From positions 1-64,000 of the forward strand of contig CAIMUX010000119.1 in the NCBI GenBank assembly GCA_903844735.1: DNA of 64,000 bases, given 5' to 3'. A program made the position numbers and the translations under genes. The DNA is from Candidatus Eiseniibacteriota bacterium. GTDB taxonomy: Bacteria > Eisenbacteria > RBG-16-71-46 > CAIMUX01. Each line of letters begins with the position of its first letter. Position 1 is the first letter of the stretch. The notes under the pieces are model-generated. The model searched no databases and was not told where the DNA came from. It worked only from the letters and a program-made list of their open reading frames with translations. Below are positions 55,096-62,663 of the stretch, one piece after another.

Positions 55096-56646
55096 CTAGC
55101 GTGCGTAGTCGATGGCCCGCAGTTCGCGGATCACGACAACTTTGATCTGTCCGGGGTACTGCATTTCCTTCTCGATCCGCGCTGCGATGGCCGCTGCGAG
55201 GGCCGCGGCGTCACCGTCCCCCACCTCCCGGCTCTGCACCAGAACGCGCAGCTCACGTCCCGCCTGTATGGCGAACGACCGCTCGACGCCGGGGAACCCC
55301 CCAGCCATCGCTTCGAGCTGCTCCAATCGCTTGAGGTAGGTCTCGAGCTTTTCCCGGCGGGCTCCCGGTCGCGAGCTGGAAATCGCGTCGGCCGCCTGGA
55401 CGATCCAGGCGAACGGGGTGTGCGCCTCGATCTCGGCATGATGCGCCGCAACCGCCTCGATGACTTCCGGCCTCTCCCCCACGCGCTTGAGCAGCTCCGC
55501 TCCGGCCAGCGCGTGCGACCCCACATGGTCCTCGTCGAGCGCCTTGCCGAGGTCGTGGAGCAGCCCGGCGCGGCGTGCCACCGCCGGATCGAGCTGCAGT
55601 TCGCCGGCGATGAGGCCGGCCAGGTGGGCCACCTCCACGCAATGACGAAGGACGTTCTGTCCGAAGGATGTCCGGTACTCGAGCCGACCCAGCACCTCGA
55701 GAACCTCGAGGGCCAGGGCGGGAACCCCGACCTCCAAGGCCGCCTGCGCGCCCCCCACGTGGTGTTCGGAACGAAGCTCCTCTGTGGCCTTCTGCACCAC
55801 TTCCTCGATCCGGCCCGGATGGATGCGGCCGTCCTCGATGAGACGCATGAGCGAGCGCCGGGCGATCTCTCGCCGGACCGGGTCGAAGCTCGAGAGCAGG
55901 ACAGCCTCGGGAGTGTCGTCGATAATGACGTCGACGCCGGTGGCCATCTCGAAGGCACGAATGTTCCGCCCCTCGCGGCCGATGATGCGCCCCTTCATGT
56001 CGTCGCTGGGGAGAGCGACCACGGTGACGGTAGTCTCGATCGTCTGGTCGGAGGCGAGTCGCTGGATGGCGAGACCGATGATGCGGCGGGCCTCGCGCTC
56101 CGCGTCGCGCACCGCGCTTTCTCGGATCACGGCGGCGGCGCGGCCGGCAGCCGTGCGGGCCTCCTCCTCGGCTTGGCGCATGATCAGAGAGCGGGCTGAA
56201 TCGACCGTGAGCCCCGCCAGACTCTCGAGCCGCTGCGCCGCCTCGCGGGTCTTGGCCTCGGCCTCTCGAATGCGGGAACGCACAGCCTCCTCGGCCTTGG
56301 CCAAGCGGTCCTCGCGCCCGACGATCTCGCCTTCCTTGCGGGCCGCCGCCCGGTCACGTGACTGCAGCTCGCGCTCCAGTTGGGTGACTTCACGTTCGCG
56401 CAGCTCAAGCTGCGTGCGTGCCGTGCGGATTTCGCGGTCGCCTTCCTCGCGGGCCTGCTGCAGGCGCTCTCGCACCTCCACCTCGACCGACTTCAGCCGG
56501 TGCTCGGCCTCAAGCTCATGCTCGCGGGCACGCTGCTCAAGAAGAGTGAGACGGTTGCGACCGATCCATGAGCGCCCCAGCACCCCGAGGAGGGCACCGA
56601 CGAGCAGTCCGACCAGCGCCAGCGGCAGGGTGAGAGCCTGGTCCAT
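55096..56646 (-). CDS. rny: Ribonuclease Y
   Basis: RNase Y starts mRNA decay at the inner membrane. The 516-residue protein has the N-terminal membrane anchor (LPLALVGLLVGALLGVLG), a long coiled coil (about 30-200), a KH domain (VVALPSDDMKGRIIGREGRNIRAFEMATGVDVIIDDTPE) and an HD domain (RQNVLRHCVEVAHLAGLIAGEL-like text with AGLLHDLGKALDEDHVGSHA, the metal-binding HD). It ends AIDYAR before TAG. The ATG at 56646 follows GGGAGGAAG. The 6S RNA gene ends 40 bp upstream. Confidence 0.97.
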   Translation of the reverse strand: MDQALTLPLALVGLLVGALLGVLGRSWIGRNRLTLLEQRAREHELEAEHRLKSVEVEVRERLQQAREEGDREIRTARTQLELREREVTQLERELQSRDRAAARKEGEIVGREDRLAKAEEAVRSRIREAEAKTREAAQRLESLAGLTVDSARSLIMRQAEEEARTAAGRAAAVIRESAVRDAEREARRIIGLAIQRLASDQTIETTVTVVALPSDDMKGRIIGREGRNIRAFEMATGVDVIIDDTPEAVLLSSFDPVRREIARRSLMRLIEDGRIHPGRIEEVVQKATEELRSEHHVGGAQAALEVGVPALALEVLEVLGRLEYRTSFGQNVLRHCVEVAHLAGLIAGELQLDPAVARRAGLLHDLGKALDEDHVGSHALAGAELLKRVGERPEVIEAVAAHHAEIEAHTPFAWIVQAADAISSSRPGARREKLETYLKRLEQLEAMAGGFPGVERSFAIQAGRELRVLVQSREVGDGDAAALAAAIAARIEKEMQYPGQIKVVVIRELRAIDYAR

Positions 56647-56685
56647 CGGACTTCCTCCCGGCGCCGCGGACCGGACACGAAAGAA

Positions 56686-56877
56686 ATCGGGGGAAGCCGC
56701 CGTTCCCTGGTGGAGCGCGGGCTCTCGAACCTGGTCAAACCAGGTGGGAACCTACCCCAACCTCGTAGCGACTCCCTCGCGGGATACCACCCGGAGGCTG
56801 GCCCTCGGCTCCCTCGTTGGGACTGTTGGCTCGAGAAGCCTTACGCTCGCACCGAGGTGGCAGCGACTTCCCCCGAT
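56686..56877 (-). ncRNA. ssrS: 6S RNA
   Basis: The 192-nt minus-strand segment between zapA and rny folds as a 6S RNA. The closing stem is ATCGGGGGAAG / CTTCCCCCGAT (11 perfect pairs) continued by GCTGCC / GGCGGC, then GGTGCGAGCG / CGCTCCACC with one bulged C. A central bubble follows, whose 3' strand holds the small hairpin ACCTGG-TTTGA-CCAGGT. The terminal arm has CCAAC / GTTGG, TCCC / GGGA and an apical GAGG-GCCAG-CCTC hairpin. Length, the large central bubble and the 3'-side hairpin are the known 6S features. 6S RNA binds sigma-70 polymerase by mimicking an open promoter. The position after zapA is also its conserved site in proteobacteria. Confidence 0.85.
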
Positions 56878-56899
56878 CCCCGATCGCTTTCCCGTGCGC

Positions 56900-57232
56900 T
56901 CAGGCACTCCCACTCAAGGAAGTGCTGCCCTCGGGCCGGCAGTCCTCCGCGCGCACATCTTCCAGCCGCTCGCGACACCGACGGACCCGCCCTACCGCAT
57001 TGCCGTCTTCGGCGTTGCGACGGGTCCGCTCCTGATATAGATCTTCGGCGATGTTCAGGCAGACCGTCACCGCCAGTCGTTTGATATCAACCAGTGGTCG
57101 GGCGGCCTGCAGTTCCAGGAATTTCTCTTCGACGAACGAGGCAAGGGCACGGACTCGATCCGGCGAGGCTCCGGCGATCCGGTACTCCTCCCCGAGAATC
57201 CGGACTGGCGTGCCCGGGTCGTTACGCTCCAT
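56900..57232 (-). CDS. zapA: Cell division protein ZapA
   Basis: A 110-residue ZapA, which bundles FtsZ at the Z ring. VRILGEEYRIAGASPDRVRALASFVEEKFLEL is the ZapA globular head, followed by IKRLAVTVCLNIAEDLYQER leading into the coiled coil. The C-terminal 30 residues are Arg/Glu-rich and not conserved. The ATG at 57232 has a G-rich leader (GGGGGGG). It lies between the coiled-coil gene and the 6S RNA. Confidence 0.9.
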   Translation of the reverse strand: MERNDPGTPVRILGEEYRIAGASPDRVRALASFVEEKFLELQAARPLVDIKRLAVTVCLNIAEDLYQERTRRNAEDGNAVGRVRRCRERLEDVRAEDCRPEGSTSLSGSA

Positions 57233-57286
57233 GAGCCCCCCCGGCTCGTTCGGCTTTCGCGGGGCGAGGGCCCCACGCCACCCACC

Positions 57287-57631
57287 TTAGGGTTCGCCCC
57301 GCAGGGCGTCAACCTTGGCGATGATCTGCGTCAGACGGGCCGCAGTCTCTTCCCTCTCGCGCCGAAGCGCGTCATGGTCGCGACGGAAGGACTCGCACTC
57401 GCGGCGCAGATCCCCACACTCGTGCAGAAGCGTCTCGCGCTCGCGTGCTAAGGCAGCGCGCTCCTCGCGGAGGCGCAGAACCAAGTCGGCGGCCTCGGCC
57501 ACCCTCGCCTCGAGAAGACCGAGTTCGCCGTCCAGCCCGTTCGCCGGCTCCGCGTGCGCGCCGGTTGCCGCATATGCCGCCCCGTCTTCCTCAACGGCGG
57601 ACTGGAACCAGACGCCTTCCGCATCAGCCAT
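57287..57631 (-). CDS. Small coiled-coil protein (ZapB-like)
   Basis: A 114-residue acidic/basic helical protein. The ATG at 57631 overlaps the rplT stop by 8 bp, so it is coupled to the ribosomal operon. After an acidic N-terminus (MADAEGVWFQSAVEEDG), residues about 45-110 form one continuous coiled coil (EARVAEAADLVLRLREERAALARERETLLHECGDLRRE). Its place directly before zapA and its size suggest a ZapB-like or FtsB-like division partner, but coiled coils are too generic for a firm name. Confidence 0.7.
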   Translation of the reverse strand: MADAEGVWFQSAVEEDGAAYAATGAHAEPANGLDGELGLLEARVAEAADLVLRLREERAALARERETLLHECGDLRRECESFRRDHDALRREREETAARLTQIIAKVDALRGEP

Positions 57632-58076
57632 CAGCGGACTCCGAGGCGGCCGGTTCCGCGGCCTCCGGTTCTGCCGTAGGTGCCGCAGATGCCGCGGTGG
57701 CCGCAGGCGTCGCAAGCGGCTCCGGCGTCACCGCACGCACGGCGTCCACCACACGGGCAAAAGCCGCGAGGTCATGGACGGCGAGGTCGGCGAGGCTCTT
57801 GCGGTCGATGACAATCCCGGCCAGCTTCAGGCCGGCAATGAGCCGGCTGTAGCTCATCCCAAAACCTCGCGCCGCCGCATTGATGCGGAGAATCCAGAGG
57901 GAACGGAAGACCCGCTTCTTCTGCTTGCGCCCCGCGTAGGCGAAGTTCAGCCCACGCCACATGTTCTCCTTGGCGGTGCGGAGGAGCTTGCGGCGGCCGT
58001 GGAACGCCCCCTTGTTCGCATGGAGAACCTTCTTCTTCCGAGCCTTCCCGGTAACAACACTTTTTGCTCTCGGCAT
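57624..58076 (-). CDS. rplT: 50S ribosomal protein L20 with C-terminal extension
   Basis: L20 binds 23S rRNA early in assembly and represses its own operon in several bacteria. The first 117 residues are canonical (MPRAKSVVTGKARKKKVLHANKGAF, GRKQKKRVFRSLWILRINAA, YSRLIAGLKLAGI). After that comes a tail of about 33 residues made of Ala, Pro, Thr and Glu (ATPAATAASAAPTAEPEAAE) not found in typical L20. The ATG at 58076 follows GGGAGGATACG. It is second after rpmI in the infC-rpmI-rplT operon. Confidence 0.97.
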   Translation of the reverse strand: MPRAKSVVTGKARKKKVLHANKGAFHGRRKLLRTAKENMWRGLNFAYAGRKQKKRVFRSLWILRINAAARGFGMSYSRLIAGLKLAGIVIDRKSLADLAVHDLAAFARVVDAVRAVTPEPLATPAATAASAAPTAEPEAAEPAASESADG

Positions 58077-58143
58077 CGTATCCTCCCAACTCCCGGCGCG
58101 GCCGATCCGGCGGCGCCCGGAGCGCTGGGCTCATTCGCCCCGC

Positions 58144-58341
58144 TCAGCCTATGCCCAGGATGCGCTTGACCCGCCTCTCGTCCACCGGGTGGACCAGCGT
58201 CGACTGGCGCAGGTTCCGCTTCCGTTTCCGCGTCTTGGCGGTGAGCATGTGGCCCTTGCCCTGCTTGCGACGGCGCAACTTCCCTCCCCCGGTGAGTGTG
58301 AAGCGTTTCGCCGCGGAGCGACTTGTCTTCATCTTCGGCAT
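58144..58341 (-). CDS. rpmI: 50S ribosomal protein L35
   Basis: A 65-residue basic ribosomal protein: MPKMKTSRSAAKRFTLTGGGKLRRRKQGKGHMLTAKT is L35 text throughout. The ATG at 58341 follows AAAGGAATGAACGG. The longer frame upstream overlaps infC and is spurious. It begins 4 bp after the infC stop. Confidence 0.97.
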   Translation of the reverse strand: MPKMKTSRSAAKRFTLTGGGKLRRRKQGKGHMLTAKTRKRKRNLRQSTLVHPVDERRVKRILGIG

Positions 58342-58345
58342 CCGT

Positions 58346-58936
58346 TCATTCCTTTCTCGCCACGTCGGCCTGGGGAGCCTCGCTCCCCTCCTCCGGCTTC
58401 GTCTTCGGCGCGGCCCCCACACCCGGCTTCGCTGCCAGCATCATGGTGAGAAACCGGCCTTCCTGGCCGACCTTCTGTTCGACGGTGGCGATGTCTCCCA
58501 GCATGGCGATCACCCTTTCCATCAACTGGTAGCCAAGCTCGGGGTGGGACAATTCCCGTCCCCGGAACTGGCAGGTGATCTTGACCTTGTCTCGCTCCTC
58601 GAGAAAGTCGCGAGCGTGCCGCATCTTGAACTCGAAGTCATGCTTCTCCACCCGTGGCCTGAGCTTGACTTCCTTCACGACGGAGAGGTGCTGCTTCTTC
58701 CTCGCCTTTTGGTCCTTCTTCGCCGTCTCGTACTTGAACTTGCCGAAGTCCATGATCCGGCAGACGGGAGGCCTTGCGGTCGGTGCCACCTCCACCAAGT
58801 CGAGTTCCAGTTCCCGTGCCGTCCGCAACGCATCCGAAATCGCCATGACCCCGAGCTGATCCCCATTGGCGGATATGACCCGAACCATGGGCGTCCGGAT
58901 GCGCTCGTTGACCCGAGTTTCAACCTTTCCCGTTAT
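58346..58936 (-). CDS. infC: Translation initiation factor IF-3, AUA start
   Basis: IF-3 proofreads initiator tRNA and start codons on the 30S subunit. From the first ATG (58888) the protein would lack its conserved beginning. Reading 16 codons further upstream gives ITGKVETRVNERIRTP before MVRVISANGDQLG, the standard IF-3 N-terminus. The first of these codons is ATA (58934-58936), eight bases after a perfect AGGAGG, and an in-frame TGA lies two codons upstream. ATA is therefore the only plausible start. E. coli infC uses the rare AUU and is autoregulated through it; the same logic should apply here. The core is normal (FGKFKYE, KITCQFRGREL); the Pro/Glu/Ala-rich C-terminal tail is slightly long. 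Confidence 0.93.
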   Translation of the reverse strand: MTGKVETRVNERIRTPMVRVISANGDQLGVMAISDALRTARELELDLVEVAPTARPPVCRIMDFGKFKYETAKKDQKARKKQHLSVVKEVKLRPRVEKHDFEFKMRHARDFLEERDKVKITCQFRGRELSHPELGYQLMERVIAMLGDIATVEQKVGQEGRFLTMMLAAKPGVGAAPKTKPEEGSEAPQADVARKE

Positions 58937-59112
58937 GGCTCACACCTCCTGGACCAAACCACCCCCAACGAAAAGAGGCGGCCAAAGCCGCCTCCCCGAC
59001 GCCACGGACTTGCCCGCCCTGGAGCCGATGGCCCCGCGGCGATCCGTCCGGTGCACGGAACCCGTCCTGGCCTATCCGGCCGGCGGGTGAGAAGCGGGCT
59101 TCTACTTGCCGA

Positions 59113-59175
59113 TTGCACCAATGCGACCAATTGCACCAACTCGACCGATTGCAGCGATGCTACAACTGCACCAAC
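59113..59175. repeat. 9-bp tandem repeat, seven units
   Basis: Seven degenerate 9-bp units with consensus TTGCACCAA (exact at 59113 and 59131) run through the gap between infC and tRNA-Val. The gap (58937-59217) holds the infC leader and otherwise nothing recognisable; the thrS gene often found upstream of infC is absent. Confidence 0.75.
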
Positions 59176-59217
59176 CCGACGGGCCCCCAACGGGTCGACC
59201 GGGCGAAAGAAACATGG

Positions 59218-59291
<74 letters not shown>

Positions 59292-59388
59292 ATGAGTAAC
59301 CGGTTTTTCGTCTCCGCAGTGTAGAAAAAGGGAGACAGGACTGTCAACCCCCTGTTTCCACCCCTAAGATTCGGAGAAAATCCAGCGC

Positions 59389-60084
59389 TCACGATCCTGC
59401 CTCCGACGGGAAGTCCTCGACTTCGTATTCCACCGTATCTTCGCCCGTGAGTGTCGGGAGGATGCGGTTCAGGGCGTTCAGAACAGCGAAGACGGTCGCC
59501 TCAAGCGCGTCGGTGCCGACAAGGGCGCTTCCCACGAGCTGAATCTGGGTCCGCCCACGCAGAACGATGAGATGGACCAGCATCGCGGTGCGACTCCCCA
59601 CCCGGCTCCGCTGCAGCCCGGCCAGCTCGAGGGCGACGCCGCCACCGAATGTGCGGCTCACCGCCTGCATCGCAGCCTGGGCCACCAGTCGCTCCTGGCT
59701 GTGCCGCACGGCCGGTCCGGAGGCGTTCCCGATCAGGACGCGGTCACCGTCCTGCAATTCGACCTGGCCCTCGTTGTGATTCCCTTCCCGATAGAGGTTC
59801 ACGCTGCGGAACAGGAGCCTGCGCGAGGATGGCCCTTCGTCGAGCTCGGTCTCGGCGGGCCCGCCGGCGGTGACCACACTCACGCTCTGGTGGTTGACGG
59901 TGATCCCAAAGCGTCCGAAAAGGGCGGCGACGACGTCGCGCACCACCCCTTTGGCCCTCCGATTCTGGGCCGCGACCACCTGGACCTCGGCGATATCGCC
60001 ACCCTCGACCCGGATTCGGGCCGATTGGATGCCGGCGATTTGCCGCAGGCCGGCCTCGATCGCCTCAACCTGCTCCCGTTGCAC
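59389..60084 (-). CDS. Uncharacterised two-domain protein
   Basis: A 231-residue soluble protein starting at GTG 60084 with AAAAGGAGCGACACC upstream. Residues 1-75 form an ACT-like alpha/beta unit (IAGIQSARIRVEGGDIAEVQVVAAQNRRAKGVVRDVVAALFGRFGI). After an acidic linker a second alpha/beta domain follows (SSRRLLFRSVNLYREGNHNEGQVELQDGD, RHSQERLVAQAAMQAVSRTFGG, VGTDALEATVFAVLNALNRIL). Similar ACT-like modules occur in uncharacterised proteins of several phyla; no function is established. It lies 55 bp downstream of the PfkB kinase gene and could share its transcript. Confidence 0.75.
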   Translation of the reverse strand: MQREQVEAIEAGLRQIAGIQSARIRVEGGDIAEVQVVAAQNRRAKGVVRDVVAALFGRFGITVNHQSVSVVTAGGPAETELDEGPSSRRLLFRSVNLYREGNHNEGQVELQDGDRVLIGNASGPAVRHSQERLVAQAAMQAVSRTFGGGVALELAGLQRSRVGSRTAMLVHLIVLRGRTQIQLVGSALVGTDALEATVFAVLNALNRILPTLTGEDTVEYEVEDFPSEAGS

Positions 60085-60139
60085 GGTGTCGCTCCTTTTC
60101 CGGCGTCGGGGCCGGGATGTGGTTTGTCCCGAGTGCCGC

Positions 60140-61078
60140 TCAACCGCGCGCGGGCAACTCCAGTTCGAAACGCGAGAGATCGCGGATCTGGCGAACCCGG
60201 CGTTCGATCGTCTCTAGCGAAAGGTCGAGCAGCCCATCCACGCTGAAATTCTCTACCGCAAACGACGCTACGGCCGCCCCGTGCGCCAGACCAAGACGGA
60301 GACACGGCTCGTCGAGGATCCCACCGTTGCGCGCCAGAAAACCTACCAGCCCGCCGGCAAACGCATCGCCCGCGCCGGTCGGGTCCTGCGGAGAGTCCAG
60401 AGGGAACGCAGGCACGGCGAACCAACCCTGTTCGGTGCGGGCCAGCGCTCCATGTTCCCCGCGCTTGATCACCACCACGCTCGGGCCCATCATGCGAATC
60501 CCCTCGGCCGCCTTCAGCACGTTGTCCGCACCGGTCAGCATCTGCGCCTCCTCATCGTTGAGGAGAAAGACGTGTACCCGCCGCAGCACCGCGAGGAGTT
60601 TCTCCCGCGCCGACGTGATCCAGTAATTCATTGTATCCAGGACCACCAGCGGCGGGGCGTCCATCTGGTCAAGAACCTCGAGCTGCAACCCAGGATCGAT
60701 ATTGGCGAGGAAAACACAGGGAGAATCGAGATAGGAGCTCGGCATATCCGGGTGGAACTCCTCGAAGACGTTGAGCTCGGTGCGCAGGGTGGTGCGCTTG
60801 TTCATGTCATCGGCGTAGACTCCGGCCCAGCGAAACGTACGCCCCTCGGCCGTCGCCAGCCCCGCGCAGTCCATACCACGTCGACGGAAGGTGTCAAGGT
60901 GACGTTCGGGAAAATCGGTCCCCACCACGGCGACGACCCGCACGGCCGCGTAGTGGGACGCCGCCACGCCGAAATACGCGGCGGACCCCCCGAGCGCCTC
61001 CTCCCGTTCCCCCGCCGGAGTACGCACCGAATCGAGCGCGATCGATCCCACCACGAGCACGGGCATGGGCGATTGCAT
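60140..61078 (-). CDS. PfkB-family carbohydrate kinase
   Basis: A 312-residue ribokinase-fold kinase. The ATG at 61078 follows GAGGAGGACTGACCTG. N-terminal substrate-binding text is VVGSIALDSVRTPAGE ... LGGSAAYFGVAASHY; the C-terminal PfkB signature is DPTGAGDAFAGGLVGFLA, with the catalytic Asp in GAGD. The VLDTMNYWITSAREKL stretch is typical of a branch annotated only as 'sugar kinase'. The substrate (sugar, nucleoside or other) cannot be told. Its start is 4 bp from the rsfS stop. Confidence 0.9.
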   Translation of the reverse strand: MQSPMPVLVVGSIALDSVRTPAGEREEALGGSAAYFGVAASHYAAVRVVAVVGTDFPERHLDTFRRRGMDCAGLATAEGRTFRWAGVYADDMNKRTTLRTELNVFEEFHPDMPSSYLDSPCVFLANIDPGLQLEVLDQMDAPPLVVLDTMNYWITSAREKLLAVLRRVHVFLLNDEEAQMLTGADNVLKAAEGIRMMGPSVVVIKRGEHGALARTEQGWFAVPAFPLDSPQDPTGAGDAFAGGLVGFLARNGGILDEPCLRLGLAHGAAVASFAVENFSVDGLLDLSLETIERRVRQIRDLSRFELELPARG

Positions 61079-61082
61079 CAGG

Positions 61083-61532
61083 TCAGTCCTCCTCCGAGCC
61101 GTCGCCGAACGGGGTCCCCGGGTCGGGGTCGGCGGTGCGAACCTCCTCGCGCGGCGCCTCCGACCAGAGGTTCTCCAGCCGGTAGTAGTCCCGCGTCTCT
61201 GCCTGGAACAAGTGGACCACCACATCGACGAAATCAAGGAGGATCCACTTCCGGTTCTGCCGCCCTTCCACATGCCAGGGCCGGATCCCTTCCTCGCGCA
61301 ATGTGTCATCGAGGTGATCCGCAAGTCCCGCCACATGCGACTCGGAAAGGCCGGTGGCCAGGACGAAGTAGTCGCAGGCCCCGGAGAGCCCCCGCAGGTC
61401 GAGGATGAGCACGCCCTGCGCCCGTCTCTCCGCGACCAGGCGCCCGAGGCGACCGGCCAGCTCGGAGGATGGCATCCCCACACGGCGTGCGGGGCGGCGG
61501 CGGGCGGGCGTATCCATTTCGGTGGTTTTCAT
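61083..61532 (-). CDS. rsfS: Ribosome silencing factor RsfS
   Basis: RsfS binds L14 and blocks subunit joining when nutrients are low. The 149-residue product has VLILDLRGLSGACDYFVLATGLSESHVAGLADHLDD, then GIRPWHVEGRQNRKWILLDFVDVVVHLF, the RsfS core. An Arg-rich N-terminus and an acidic C-terminal tail (TADPDPGTPFGDGSEED) extend it. I chose ATG 61532 because GAGAGG lies at proper spacing; ATG 61541 directly abuts that site. Confidence 0.94.
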   Translation of the reverse strand: MKTTEMDTPARRRPARRVGMPSSELAGRLGRLVAERRAQGVLILDLRGLSGACDYFVLATGLSESHVAGLADHLDDTLREEGIRPWHVEGRQNRKWILLDFVDVVVHLFQAETRDYYRLENLWSEAPREEVRTADPDPGTPFGDGSEED

Positions 61533-61545
61533 TCGCGACATCCTC

Positions 61546-62568
61546 TCAATGGAGGCGGTGCACGGCGTACGTGACCGCCTGTTCGAGCGCGTCCCGCCAC
61601 CGCGAGGGTGGTTCCCCGCGCAGGGTCACCACGCATTCCTCGGCCAGAGCGCGGGCCGTGTCGCGGCAGGAAGCGATCGCCCCGGCCCGATCCAGGATGG
61701 TGAGGAGATCGTCCCAACCTTCGGGGCCGGGGTCCTTGTGCGCGGCTAACTCGCGCAGGCGCGCACGGTCGCGCGACCCGGCCCCGGCGAGGCCGCGGAT
61801 GAGCGGAAGAGTCACCTTGCCATCCGGCAGGTCGGTGCGCACCCCTTTGCCGATTCGAACGGGATCGCCGATGTAGTCGAACAGGTCGTCGGTCACCTGG
61901 TACGCCCGGCCCAACATCTCGCCGAAGCGGCGAAAACGCGTGGTGCGTTCCGGGCCGAGCCGCCCCACGAGAGCCCCGATCTCGGTCGATGCGCCCATGA
62001 GAGATGCGGTTTTTCGGTCGACCAGCTCGAAATAGGCTTCCTCGCCCAGATCGAGATCCTCCTTCTGCTGAATCTGCAGCATCTCACCGATGGCCATGTG
62101 GTAGATCGTGCGCGCCACCACCGGGACCAGGGTGTCGAGCCGCCGCTCCACCAACTCGTGTAATGCCTTGGTGAAGATGTAGTCCCCGAGGATGGTGGAG
62201 ACCTGGTCGTTGAACAAAGCGTTAATAGTGGGCAGCCCGCGACGCACCGCACTGCGGTCTATCGTGTCGTCGTGGACCAGGGTAGCGGTGTGGATCAACT
62301 CGATGACGCTGGCGGCAAAGACGGCATCTGCCGACACCGACTGACCGGAACTTGCCACCAGCAGCACCAGGGCGGGACGGAATTTCTTCCCCGTCACGCC
62401 CAACAGGTGCCCGGACAACCCCCGCACCAACGGAATTGAGCTCTGGAAGAAATCCCCAAACGAGGCACTCACTGCATCGAGCTGCTCTCGCACCGGCTCC
62501 TGAAACTCGCGTAGGCCGGTGTCGGCCTGGAACGACCGCAGGAATGAATCCAGGTTCGAGAGCGACAA
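61546..62568 (-). CDS. Long-chain polyprenyl diphosphate synthase
   Basis: A 340-residue trans-prenyltransferase, probably making the C35-C45 side chain of the respiratory quinone. It has GKKFRPALVLL, the first Asp-rich motif LVHDDTIDRSAVRRG (DDxxD form), GDYIFTKAL and the second motif QVTDDLFDYIGD. The short DDxxD motif separates it from the ispA-type enzyme at 50387. TTG 62568, behind AAGGGGGAT, gives the best start; the longer frame adds a Cys/Arg-rich leader unlike the family. Quinone-chain synthases of this type are often called ispB or hepT; the chain length is undetermined. Confidence 0.9.
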   Translation of the reverse strand: MSLSNLDSFLRSFQADTGLREFQEPVREQLDAVSASFGDFFQSSIPLVRGLSGHLLGVTGKKFRPALVLLVASSGQSVSADAVFAASVIELIHTATLVHDDTIDRSAVRRGLPTINALFNDQVSTILGDYIFTKALHELVERRLDTLVPVVARTIYHMAIGEMLQIQQKEDLDLGEEAYFELVDRKTASLMGASTEIGALVGRLGPERTTRFRRFGEMLGRAYQVTDDLFDYIGDPVRIGKGVRTDLPDGKVTLPLIRGLAGAGSRDRARLRELAAHKDPGPEGWDDLLTILDRAGAIASCRDTARALAEECVVTLRGEPPSRWRDALEQAVTYAVHRLH

Positions 62569-62663
62569 ACAATCCCCCTTCTGCACTCGGCAAAGAACCG
62601 GGATCCGCCGCGCGCACGCACGGGACTCCGGACGATGCACAGTATCACCGACCCGCGCCGGTG

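Noticed and set aside
56686-56877. 6S-like RNA on the plus strand
   Set aside because: The plus strand also folds because stems are symmetric, but the bubble hairpin falls on the wrong side. zapA, rny and the rest of the operon are on the minus strand.
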